From: Hysterangium stoloniferum
Lineage: Eukaryota > Basidiomycota > Agaricomycetes > Hysterangiales > Hysterangiaceae
Direction of reading: 5' to 3'
Length of the DNA: 64,000 bases
Assembly: GCA_015178975.1 (NCBI GenBank)
Contig: WHVD01000006.1
Location: 124,001-188,000, forward strand
A program made the translations under genes and the position numbers. Position 1 is the first letter of the stretch, and each line of letters starts with the position of its first letter. The notes below the pieces were generated by a model. That model searched no databases. It was not told the DNA's origin and saw nothing but the letters and a program-made list of their open reading frames with translations. This document shows positions 22,594 to 33,555 of the stretch, in pieces.

Positions 22594-22606
22594 TGTTAAG
22601 TGCTGT
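22594..22606 (-). repeat. Remnant of the Gypsy-B 5' LTR (13 bp)
   Basis: TGTTAAGTGCTGT directly follows the gag leader and is then cut by TGTTACAACC, the start of a Gypsy-A LTR. The rest of this 5' LTR is not found in the window. Confidence 0.65.
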
Positions 22607-23502
22607 TGTTACAACCATGTCATAACCCATGTCGCAACCCAATGGTCTCCGAGAATACTACAGTCTATCGATGTTCCAAGTTATTGATCAAGTCATCATT
22701 TCGGCAACCTTCAGAATACCGACACTGACGTATACCTTCACGGCGATCAAACCTCGTTTACGCCCCTGTCAAAATATACTCGTACCATCTGGTTATGCTT
22801 TGATACGTCCCCTTTCATTATGATGATCCATTTTACTCTATGTTTCACATATGCCCATATATACCTGTAGCCCGTGGACTATTCCCTTTTCTCGTAATCC
22901 CGCTCTCAGCTAAATCTCGGCTTCCGATCTTATCGTAACTTTCCGGTTTCTAGTCAAGTCTATTTGTCAAATAGTGTTTCCACTCTTCCCTTAGTTAGTA
23001 GTTTCTAGATGCCGATAACTCATATATAAACCCACTGTAAATGTAGTTATTAGACTATCAGAATATCGACTTAGAATATCGACTTAGATCGACTTAGATA
23101 CCCTCTAATTTCCGACTCCATTATCTATTCACGACCACCACATTCCGACTCCATCCGATTTACGATTCAACCTACATTTACAACTTCAACCTCTAATCTC
23201 CAACTCTCAGTCTCCGACTCTCAGTCCCCGACACTCTCAGTCTCCAACTCTCAGTCTCCGACTGTCTCAGTCTCCGACTCTCAGTCTCCGACTCTCAGTC
23301 TCCGACTCTCAGTCTCCGACTCTCTCAGTCTCTGACTCTCTCAGCCTCCGACTCTTGGTCTCCGACCCCTCAACCCAACCCTCAACTTATCCTTCGGTTT
23401 CCGATCGGTAGTTTACCGAGAGGTTTACTTGACAGGACTAGTTTTCGCCCGCCCGAAATTTAAGGACACCTGACGGTAACTTGTGAGGGTGCAGCACATA
23501 AG
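22607..23502 (+). repeat. Gypsy-A LTR lacking its last ~70 bp
   Basis: From TGTTACAACC it follows the LTR at 2630-3594 closely, including the internal CTCAGTCTCCGACT array (about 23198-23372), and stops after GCAGCACATAAG where a second, diverged LTR of the same family begins. Confidence 0.85.
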
Positions 23503-24226
23503 TGTTACGACCGTGTCGCAACCCTATCGGTCCCGAGGTTATCGCCACCTATCAATGTTTCAAGTCACCGTCTCGGAAACCATCGGCCCCGAAGCTGACG
23601 TATGTTTTCGCGAAGATCAAACTCCGTTTACGCCCACGTCAAAATAACTCGTATTGTCTGGTCAAACTTTGATACGTCCCCTTTTATTATGTTGATACGT
23701 TCAATCTTATGTTTCATATATGTCTATCTATATTTGTAGTCCTTGAACTATTTCCTTTTATCGTAATCCCACTCTCGGTTATCATCAGCCTCTGAACTAA
23801 TCATAAACCTCCCGTTCCTAGTCAAGCTTATTGTTAATACCGTTTTCCGCCCTTCTCCCCATCAGTATTTTCTAGATGCCTGTTACTTGTATATGAACCC
23901 ACTGTAGTTGTAGTTACTAGGCAATCAGAATATCGACTCAGAATACCCTCATACGTCTGTAACAGTCTCATACTAAGAATCCCCCATCCACCTTTGCGTG
24001 CGCTCGCCCACTTCCGGCCCTGACCCCCTTGGCCTGACGCTCGACTTGTCCTTCGGTTCCGATCGGTATCTCGCCGAGAGGAGCTCTTTAGGATTAGTCT
24101 TCACCCGCCTGAAATTTAAAAACACCCTACAGATATTTGCGAGGGTGCAGCACATAAGCTGAAGCCAAGTCCTTCCGATTGGTCCCTGTCGGCCACTGAC
24201 ATTTAGTCAGTTTTCAGTTCTTAACA
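23503..24226 (+). repeat. Diverged Gypsy-A LTR, directly followed by a minisatellite
   Basis: Starts TGTTACGACCGTGTCGC and ends CAGTTCTTAACA. It is 724 bp long and lacks the long CTCAGTCTCCGACT array. It joins the preceding LTR head to tail, but no matching target duplication is seen around it, so the junction may come from recombination rather than simple insertion. Confidence 0.8.
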
Positions 24227-25072
24227 ACTGGTTGGAGAACGGAAACTGGTTGGAGAACGGAAACTGGTTGGAGAACGGAAACTGGTTGGAGAACGGAAAC
24301 TGGTTGGAGAACGGAAACTGGTTGGAGAACGGAAACTGGTTGGAGAACGGAAACTGGTTGGAGAACGGAAACTGGTTGGAGAACGGAAACTGGTTGGAGA
24401 ACGGAAACTGGTTGGAGAACGGAAACTGGTTGGAGAACGGAAACTGGTTGGAGAACGGAAACTGGTTGGAGAACGGAAACTGGTTGGAGAACGGAAACTG
24501 GTTGGAGAACGGAAACTGGTTGGAGAACGGAAACTGGTTGGAGAACGGAAACTGGTTGGAGAACGGAAACTGGTTGGAGAACGGAAACTGTTTGGAGAAC
24601 GGAAACTGTTTGGAGAACGGAAACTGTTTGGAGAACGGAAACTGTTTGGAGAACAGAAACTGTTTGGAGAACAGAAACTGTTTGGAGAACGGAAACTGTT
24701 TGGAGAACAGAAACTGTTTGGAGAACAGAAACTGTTTGGAGAACAGAAACTGTTTGGAGAACAGAAACTGTTTGGAGAACAGAAACTGTTTGGAGAACAG
24801 AAACTGTTTGGAGAACAGAAACTGTTTGGAGAACAGAAACTGTTTGGAGAACAGAAACTGTTTGGAGAACAGAAACTGTTTGGAGAACAGAAACTGTTTG
24901 GAGAACAGAAACTGTTTGGAGAACAGAAACTGTTTGGAGAACAGAAACTGTTTGGAGAACAGAAACTGTTTGGAGAATGGAAAGTCTTTAAAGAACGGAA
25001 AGTCTTTAAAGAACGGAAAGTCTTTAAAGAACGGAAAGTCTTTAAAGAACGGAAAGTCTTTAAAGAATGGGA
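24227..25072. repeat. 18-bp minisatellite, 47 units in homogeneous blocks
   Basis: The unit ACTGGTTGGAGAACGGAA is repeated perfectly about 20 times, followed by three ACTGTTTGG...CGGAA units, then about 17 ACTGTTTGG...CAGAA units (with one reversion and one end variant), and five AGTCTTTAAAGAACGGAA units. The block structure shows local expansion of single variants. Because 18 is a multiple of three and the unit has no stop, long frames are open on both strands; these are not genes. Confidence 0.95.
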
Positions 25073-25470
25073 AACAATGGCTATAAAAGGAAACAACAGT
25101 TACAAAAGGACACAATGGTCACCAAAGGAAACAATGGTCACAAAAGAAAACAGCAGTCACAAAAGGAAACAATAGTCACAAAAGCAAACAACATTTACAA
25201 AAGCAAACAATGGTTACAAAAGGAAACAACAGTCACAAAAGGAAACAATAGTTACAAATGGGAACAACAGTCACAAAAGAAAACAATGGTTACAAAAGGA
25301 AACAACAGTTACAAAAGGAACAATGGTTACAAAAGGACTAATGGTTACAAAAGGACTAATGGTTACAAAAGGACTAATGGTTACAAAAGGACTAATGGTT
25401 ACAAAAGGACTAATGGTTACACAAAAGGACCAATGGTCACAAAAGGAACAACAGTTACCAAAGGAAGAAC
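25073..25470. repeat. Degenerate 19-bp then 18-bp tandem array
   Basis: Directly continues the minisatellite with about twelve imperfect units of TTACAAAAGGAAACAACAG (19 bp), followed by about six nearly perfect units of GGTTACAAAAGGACTAAT (18 bp). Confidence 0.9.
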
Positions 25471-27039
25471 AGTTCCAATAGTTGTTTTGGTGGGTGCAAT
25501 GGGCCCTCCCGTGCCACCTCACTCACATTGTGCCCTCCTGCACCACCTCACTCACGTCACCAGTGTGTTACATCATGAATACGCATATTTGGGTGTTCCG
25601 CAAGGGTGCTGGCAGGTGCGACGGCCCCTCATGTGCCACCTTACTTGTGTCGCGCAACCCGACATGTTGCATGTGTATGTGGGGGGTCCATCGCATCTGT
25701 CAATGTGCGTGTGAGTGGGGCAGCATGGACCTGTGTATTATTACCTAACTCTAAGGGTGGCTGCAGTTCCTAAAAACAATTACAATAAATTTCAGAATTG
25801 TGGGAAATGGTGAAAAATGCCAGTCAATTAAATGAAATACCCATAAACCTGTAAATCCACTAAATCCAATAGAATTCCAGTAAATTTCAGTAAATTCTAA
25901 TTAAATTCAGTTAAATAACATTGTTAAACTGTTCTATTCCTGACCATTCTGTTACATCCTTTGTGGACTGTTATTCCATCCTCATTGATATTTTGCAAAG
26001 ATTTTAAATAAATGTATAGCACCCAGTGTAATTACCAGAGGCTTGGGATACTAAGAGTGATTATTCCATAAGCTTCTACAGATGAGAGGGGCATTCTGAG
26101 TCAATATTTAAACTGAAGGGTAGTAGTGTACAAGATCAGGTTTTATACCAATGTAAATGGAAACATGGAGGACTGAAAATGGAGATTTTATATTAACAGA
26201 ACACAGGAAATTAGGAAAATGGAACAGTGGGTCAAGAAAAGGAATACAAGACCATAGAAAAAGATCAATACTCTGAGGTGGCAAATGATGTGGTGAAGTG
26301 ATGCAAGGGATGGAGTGGCTACAAAATGAAGTCATTAAGTAGGTGTGTTGTTAATATATTGTTATAAGAGATGTTGTTATTAGTGTTAGGATGTTAGAGA
26401 TAGTATACAATAGGTTGAAAATACACATTGGGGCCTGAATGATGTGGTTCCTAACAGGTAGGTTCTAACTTAATCTTTGAACTGGATATTAGTAGAATAT
26501 AAAACAATGATTTATACTAGAAAGTGTAATGACAGACAGATGAGTAGAAGAGAAGGGAAGTGGGGTATGAGTATGATTGAGAATAAATGGGAAACTGGAA
26601 TGTGCAGAAGCCCTCAATATAACATGGTCATGGAAGGTAATATAAAAGTAATGTGATCAAGTATTGAGGCACTATCAACAAAGATACCACAATCAAAGAA
26701 CCAATGTCAGGATGCTGGATGAATAATGATTGTGGAAGGATGTTTGAAGTGCCTGAAATACCTGTCATAATGGAGCAAAGCTGTGGTTGATACAAATGTC
26801 TCACAGAGTACTTTGAGTGTAAATTAGAGATGTGGCATTCATTGCTTGAATAACAACTATTCCAACTTTAAAACAATTGTTGTTCAGATTGGCTCAGGTA
26901 ATATAACAATAAGTCAGAGGTCAATCACTAAAATAGTATTGGCATCTGTACACTCCTGTGTTCTCACATGTACAGTTTTATGTTGATGCTTCAGGGAACA
27001 AGTTAAGGAAGAATGAAAATACTATTCCCAAGACAGATA
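25471..27039. other. AT-rich, CpG-poor stretch without recognisable genes
   Basis: After a short GC-rich part (25480-25740) the sequence is AT-rich and has no coding region longer than about 90 codons. No motif, terminal repeat or domain was recognised. The near absence of CpG beyond 25,740 suggests old, formerly methylated repeat DNA. Confidence 0.4.
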
Positions 27040-27247
27040 CATATGACTGCTAATATAGTGTTTAAAGACATTATTATTGATCCATCAGATCACAGAGCAA
27101 GTAAAGTTGTGGGTGGGAGAGTTTCTCTGAGTTAGATCACATGTGCTACTAAATACTTAGAATTGTTGATCCAGGTCACAAAGTGACTGAGTAAAGTTGT
27201 AAGGTGGTAGCATGGTGGGGGCTTGCCCCCCGGGTCACAGCCTTGTG
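27040..27247 (+). repeat. Dispersed repeat of unknown class, copy 1
   Basis: Shares TAGTGTTTAA, TTATTATTGA, the block GAGYTAGATCA and a closing GGGGGCTTGCCCCC hairpin with 44395-44690. It ends where the second Tc1 transposon begins. No coding content. Confidence 0.55.
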
Positions 27248-27249
27248 TA

Positions 27250-28605
27250 TAGTCCAAGACACCATAATGACATTATGTAATATCCATATATGGTAACAAT
27301 ATGAATATTTTAATAGAGAGGGGTCATTGGATGCCTTTTGTCACTGACAGGCTTTTGGCAAGAAATTACTTCTATTTAGTACTTGGTATAGCCACCCTTT
27401 GCCTTTAATACATCTGCAACTCTCCTAGGCATACTTTCAATCAAACCTGGCACACCTTTGCATCAATCTTGTACCATTCCTCCACCACCCTCTCCCAAAG
27501 CTCTTCCATCCCCTGGGGTGCATTCTCATACCCTGCTAACCTCCTCTTCAGGTCATTCCATGAGTGTTCAATGGGATTCAGGTCAGGAGACTGTGCTGCC
27601 ATGTGAGAACCCTGAAACCATTTTCTTGGAACCAATTCTGGGCCTTCTTGCAGGTATGCTTGGGGTCATTATCCTGCTGGAAGATGACATCATCTGTAGA
27701 TTTACCATAATCCCTGAGGCTGGCTTGCAGGTCATCCTCCAGAATCTGTATGTAGAGATCCCCATCCATCCTTCCATCAATCTTGCATACATATGTACAT
27801 AACCCCCCCCCCCCCCAGCATGCACTCCCACATCATCAAGGATCCACCATCAAACTTCAGGGTTCCCTCAACCAGTCTGTCACTCAAGTCCTTCCCTGCC
27901 TTTTTCCACACCCACTTCCTACCATCTGACCCCAGCCTATTGATTTTTGTCTCATCAGACCACACCACCTTCTTCCAGTCCTCCACAGTCCATCCTCTCC
28001 TTCCTATACTTCTTAGAAAGAAGAGGCCTTTTCTTCTTTACCACAGGCTTCATCCCAGCTGCCTTGAGTCCACAACATACTTTTTGAGGATTGAGTGACT
28101 GGTTGGTGATAGTGCAAAGTGCCTTTGTTGCATCTACAGCTGTATCAGCCTTCCCAGAGCTGATAAGATGTTGTGCAAAATGAATATTGGCTGTAGAGAG
28201 TTTGGAAGGATGACCACCAGAGGACTTAGAAAGGTGGGAGCAATGTTTAGAGCAAAGTCTAGAGATAGTAGCAAAGCCATATCCAGTGGAAACTGAAATA
28301 TGTTTGGCAGAATGGCCAACATCAAGTAGAAAAAGGATCTCTTGCTAGGCAGCAGGGGACAGAGGATGCATAGTTGAAATTAGAAGAATCTTAGCTGTGA
28401 GAGCCCTTCTACTTATACTTTAGCACAGCATGATCACATGACATATTGAAAAATATAAACAAGTGCAAACAATCAACATTGTCATATGATTTTCATGCAA
28501 AAGCATGTCAGTTACAAAAAGGTATCCAATGACCCTCTCTATTAAAATATTCATATTGTTACCATATATGGATATTACATAATGACCCTATGGTGCCTTG
28601 GACTA
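27250..28605 (-). mobile_element. Tc1/mariner DNA transposon (1356 bp), second family
   Basis: Flanked by TA (27248-27249 and 28606-28607), with inverted repeats of about 110 bp starting TAGTCCAAGACACC and ending GGTGCCTTGGACTA. The interior encodes a decayed transposase. The element lies beside a copy of a dispersed repeat. It contains essentially no CpG. Confidence 0.92.
27441..28330 (-). pseudogene. Tc1-type transposase, decayed
   Basis: The helix-turn-helix part reads VGHSAKHISVSTGYGFATIS near 28325-28260, in a frame without a start in this copy. The catalytic domain shows DWKKVVWSDETKINRLG (first Asp, about 27950), DDVIFQQDNDPKHTCKKA (second Asp, about 27680) and SPDLNPIEHSWNDLKRRL (final Glu, about 27570). 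Frameshifts separate these blocks; one lies near 27800, where a run of about 14 C follows CATAA, and another near 27610. The protein family cuts and pastes DNA at TA sites. This copy cannot make a full enzyme. Confidence 0.88.
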
Positions 28606-28926
28606 TACATGATAGAGCATGTTGGCAAATATTTTGGTGATTTTTATGATTTTATCTACTAGGGTATAAGCTATACAAGTTGAAACTGCAAACATTGGAT
28701 ACATTTTGTAAGTCACTGTATTTTGCAGTACCTCTCACACTCTGGACCAATCCTATATGCACCCGACTCTCTATACCAGGTCACAGTTACCTGGAAAACC
28801 CACCAGGCTCCAAACCCCACCTTATAGGCACCCAACCTCTGTTTCATGCATCAGTCATTGGAGAACCTGCTGGGACCTGCACTTGTCAAACCTACCTATG
28901 CCCAACTCTGCCAGAACCCATGCACA

Positions 28927-30400
28927 TCAAACCTGTCTATATCCAACTCTGAAGTCTTCAGCGCTTGATATGTAAGACACTTCCTGATGACCCTCCGAGC
29001 TCAAAGACATCTTGGCAATTTTGATTCCATTAGAGAGCCACCCTTGGCCCCTGGGCAATAATTGAGCACTCATAACACCTACTGCCTCCAGGTAATCCTT
29101 CAATGGCTGGACATGCTGAACATCTTGATATGGCAAACAGGTAGATTCTCTAGTGTTCCACAAAACCTCAAAGAAGGCATTGAGGCCCTTGCCCGAATGA
29201 GCAAGAATCTTCTCAACTGCCCACTCATGAGGCTAACTACCAAAGCCAGGAATCTGCCTCAACTGCCTCCCTGGGAACAGATGATCATCATTCAGAATGT
29301 GTATACGAAGCAATGAAGCATGAAAAGTTGGGTTAATCCCTTGCTGCTTGAGCTCCCTTGACAGTTCCAACTGGTATGTCACTCCTGGCTCCAGTATCTG
29401 GCTGATCCTAAAAGGCCCAATATATTTCAGTGCCCAATTTTTTGGTAAGTGTAAGTTCTTCATGGACAGATAAACCAAATAATTGATGCTAAATGCAGCA
29501 GACCTCCAGTGTCGATTTGCCTGCCACGTCTACTTAACCCTGGCTGTCAGTATCTCATCATGTGCACTCATGATTGCTAGCTTCATCCATTCTGCAAATT
29601 CAATGACACCTGGATACTTCATGTTGTTGTCCCAGAGCAGTGGCTATGGCAGCCAACCATAATTCAGAAAAAACAGTGAGAATCCAGTTGTTTCTGATGT
29701 AGCATTATTCATAGCAAACTCAATAGCTGGCAGCTTCGACACCCAATCTTTCTGGTTTGGTGCCACACATTGCCTAAGCATTTGAGTCATTGTTCAATTT
29801 GCACATTCAGTAGCTCCATCTGTTTGGGGGTGGTATGATGAGGACATCCACAATTCGACTCCTATCAACCAATGAGGCTCTCTCCAAAAGATACTTGTAA
29901 ATAGCGAATCTTGATCACTAATGATTTTGACTGGCAGCCCATGCAACTTGTAAACATGTTCAAATATCACCTCAGCCATTTGAATAGCAGTATAGTTGCT
30001 GCATGCCAGGACCAAATAGACCATGCAAGTTAAATGGTCAATAATAACACAGATGCTATCAAACTCTCTGAGGCAATTCTTGGACGCTGGCAAGGGTCCT
30101 ACAAAATCAATCCCAATTGCCTCCCAAGGCTGCGATGGCACTTCCAATGAGCAAAGGTATCCCTGCAGTTTCTGGGTTTCAGATTTTGAAGTGGCACACA
30201 AGCTGCATGACTTGCAAAATGATTTGACATCCTTGGTTAATGACAGCCACCACACATTGGTTTGCAGATATGTGGCAGTTTTCCTTGCCCCTAGATGGGC
30301 CAAGATGGAATGGGCATGTGAGATAACAATTTCCCACACCCATCAATTCCCAATGGTAATATCAGGGATGCAAAGCAGTTTGACACCATCCAGATTTAAA
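28927..30400 (-). pseudogene. Gypsy-D integrase and chromodomain
   Basis: The integrase zinc-binding part (HSILAHLGARKTATYL, then CKSCSLCATSK), the catalytic core (AIGIDFVGPLP, KIISDQDSLFTSIF, HPQTDGATECAN), the C-terminal barrel (WALKYIGPFRISQILEPG) and a chromodomain-like end occur in the expected order on the minus strand. Together they would insert element cDNA and tether it to modified chromatin. The region is a decayed fossil. Confidence 0.8.
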
Positions 30401-31604
30401 AACAGAAAGCTGTCCTGTGATGTAAAGCCCTTATACTCCAGCGGCATTGCCTATATCCTAGAAAAGAAAATGTCTGATCCATACTATTGTCATAGGGCTT
30501 CAATGTCCAATCCTGGGTGGCCCTCCAATAGAATTTCCACTAGTGGAAAATCTGAGGGCAACTCAGGTAACCCACCCTCCATTGTCAATCATGAAGATCA
30601 CCATTCAAGGTAATCTTGATGACCAGACTTATTTGGTGTTTCACCCCTCTCCCCTTGTGATGGATGTTCCAGGGGCGATCCAGATGATGTACTATGACCC
30701 TTTTGTGTGTTTTCTGTTGCCTGTCCTGATATTTTGATGCTTCTTTTCCTACTTGCTCCCAACCCTGCAAGTGTTGCATACAATGGACATGTTTGAGTGG
30801 CCAACCTACCTGACTGTCTTGGTGCTTCCTCCAATGCTAATGCTGCTGACCCTGTATACAGTGGTGTCAACACACTGTTGAAGCCAGGTACCCCTGAAAT
30901 GTAGTGCACCCCCTATATGTCCTCCTCCATCCCTGGAATGTCAGCTACATACTCCAATTCAGCCCTAATAGTACCAAGGGCTCATCACTATACATTCTTG
31001 ACAGTGCATTGGCAAAAGTATTTGACTTTCCAGGGATATAGTGTATCTTGAAGTTGAACTCATTTAGAAGATCCAGCCAACGTGTCTGCCTCGGAGACAA
31101 GTTCTTCTGTGTAAGTATATATTCTATCCCCTTATGGTCAGTACAGATTCAAAATTTTACCCCCAACAATTGTGAGTGAAATTGTTTCAATAATTCCACA
31201 ATAGCCAACACCTCCTGTTCATGAACAGGATAGTTCTGTTGAGCCAAGTTGAACTTCCCTGACTAGAATGACACTACTGCAGCAGTGCTAAGATCTTCAC
31301 CTTGACTGAGAATGCCACTTGCATCTGTTAAACAAGTGTCTGTCACCAAGTTAATAGTTTGGTGACCTAGTGAGTAGTCCAATGCAATTCTATAGCTGTC
31401 ACAATGGGCCTGAACAATACGCTTGATGTCTTCAAAGGCATGCTGCTCAGTTGCACTCCAACACCACTGCCTGTTTACTCCTGTCTGGGATGTTAAAATA
31501 GCCATTGTGATTCAAACTCCCTCACAGTTGTTAGTGAGATATCCCACTGCCCCCAAAAATCCAGCCAGAAGTTGCTTATTCGCCAGAATCTTCCAGTTGG
31601 CCAC

Positions 31605-33555
31605 TGTAATGTATTAGCCTTATTTTAATACTATTTTCCGAAAAAGGAGTCCAATGCTCTATCAAAATGTGCAAATACTCAATTCACTACAAGGTAAAAT
31701 AATTTAAGTATTTGATATTAATCAGTGGCAGCCTAAATAGACTTAGAACCCCTGAAGTCAAGAGTTTACTTGAATATATGCACCCTACTTCGCAAAGAAG
31801 GTTTTGAGAGCTGCTTGTGCAAGCTTGTTCTTTTTCTGTGATAACAACTACTAAAACAAGAATAACAATTTACTGATTCCGAAGCTAGATTTAACTTCAA
31901 TGCTAGCTAGTTTATATATATTTTATACTATTTGTCAAACAGTAAAAATATCTATAAACGGGTCAAAAGATTAGATATAGAATAAAACACTATTTGGCTA
32001 ATATATGCTTTATTTACACTAACCTACAAGGTCTACTGTGATATTAACTTATCAGGATCTTAATGTAGTCTTAAGGATTCTGCAAGGATATTCTCAGTAT
32101 TTGTTTATGTGAATATGCTTTACTGATTCACAATAAATGAACAAAGGAACGGGATTATTTGCAATGTAATAAACAGTCAAATTACTCAACTAGAGGTGAC
32201 TGAAGTCTTAAACTACAAATAACAATGTAAGGAAAACTAATAATCAGTACTCAATTAAGAGATGACTATAGTATGAGATTATTTATATATTATTAGTTGA
32301 TAACCAACAACTCTAACTGAAGTGGAAATAATATATAAAAGATAGCCAACTATTCAATTAAGAAGTGGCAAGGGGGAACAAAAGTCAACAACTCAGATTG
32401 AGGTGACAGGGGAACAGCAGATCAGTCAACAGCTCAGATTGAGGTGACAAGGGATCTGATTGGGCCAACAACTCTGATAGAGGTGGCAAGGGTTTCCAAC
32501 AGCGGAATTAGATGTCCAACTGCCCAGATAGGGGTGGAGTAGCCTGCTTGCTGCAGTGACACACACAGATGTGGTGAGATGATATGATGATATGATATAT
32601 TTTTTTTATTCAAGGCTGGAGCTGAGCTCCTTATATACATTTTAGTCTGAGACATTTAGAAGATTCTAGAAGATTTAATGATGTCATTCTGGGAGGAGTG
32701 ATGTCATTTAGAATTTTCTAGAATTTTCTAGAGCATTGTGGAAGGTTCTAACTACTTCTAAGACACTATAGAATATTCTTGGCATAATGGAACATTGTAG
32801 AATTTTATAGAATATTCTACAATATTCTATCTAATATTAGTACCTATTAACTAATGTTCCATTGGAAGCCACTGGAATGTTCCAGAGAGTTTCCTGTTTT
32901 TGTTGCAGTAGCATATATGATGACATAATGCTCTCGCGCCTGTGCGCGCGCATGACACCCTTCGCGTCTTGTGACTGTCACGCGTTGTGACAGTCGCGCG
33001 CCTCTGTGACCGTCGCGCGCCTTTGTGACCGTCGCGCGCCTCTGTGACCGTCGCGCGCCCTTGTGACAACTGTCACCTGTTATGACGGTTGTCACTCGTT
33101 GTGACGATTTTCCCGCGCGCCGTGTAATAAACGCCAGGCCGGTTTTATATTATTATATAATTATTATATTTACTTTTAGTTAGTTATAAATATAATATTT
33201 TATTATAATAATATAAATATATATATATTTCACCTTGATAATGCGCGAGTATTTCAAATCGCGTTTTGTCAGCGTCGGAGTTTGAAATATCATGTGAATA
33301 TCACATGATTACTCGCGCGTTGTGAATAAGCGCTGAGTCGCCGACATATTAATCAAAAAAGAATAAAAAGTAGAAATTCAATTACTTGCTCAATTTATTA
33401 GATAAAAATACAAAATAAATTGTATAAATTCAGGATAAATCAAAAAAATATTGTACAATTTATTCGTCGCAATATAATTACATTTGAATATTTGTTTTCG
33501 CAATTTGTTAGGGGAAATTGTTTAAAAATTGGAAGAAACTTAGAAATACATAACA
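31605..33555. mobile_element. LTR-like insertion of 1951 bp in Gypsy-D
   Basis: Bounded by TGTAATGTATT at the left and AATACATAACA at the right (inverted TG...CA termini) and by the direct repeat GCCAC (31600-31604 and 33556-33560). Reverse-transcriptase coding sequence of Gypsy-D resumes on either side. The interior is AT-rich, has no coding region, and contains a small GC-rich tandem array. It is best explained as a very long solo LTR or a short non-autonomous LTR element; no second internal LTR was found. Confidence 0.7.
32985..33070. repeat. Short tandem array GTGACCGTCGCGCGCCTYT
   Basis: About four near-identical units of 20 bp (TGTGACCGTCGCGCGCCTCT and variants) stand out as a CpG-rich island inside AT-rich DNA. 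Confidence 0.85.

Larger units (their letters stand above)
7889..22606 (-). mobile_element. Ty3/gypsy chromodomain retrotransposon (Gypsy-B), nested, broken
   Basis: This is a nearly complete minus-strand Ty3/gypsy element once its insertions are discounted. From right to left it has a short remnant of the 5' LTR (22594-22606), gag (about 22560-20820, with a CX2CX4HX4C zinc knuckle), protease (about 20710-20420), reverse transcriptase and RNase H (about 18800-16950), integrase (about 16950-15950), a chromodomain (about 15860-15764 and 9902-9790), an antisense gene region, a polypurine tract and the 3' LTR (7889-8428). It carries element C (9903-15763), a Tc1 transposon (18816-20418) and a solo LTR (21608-22111), while a Gypsy-A LTR cuts its 5' LTR. 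Apart from these insertions the coding part has only a few breaks, so it is moderately young. Confidence 0.88.

Noticed and set aside
24207-25115. Frames of 284-302 codons across the minisatellite on both strands
   Set aside because: They arise because the 18-bp unit is a multiple of three and lacks stops; three frames are open at once and encode only six-residue repeats.
24227-25470. CRISPR-like regular repeats
   Set aside because: Units are directly adjacent with no unique spacers, and the genome is eukaryotic.
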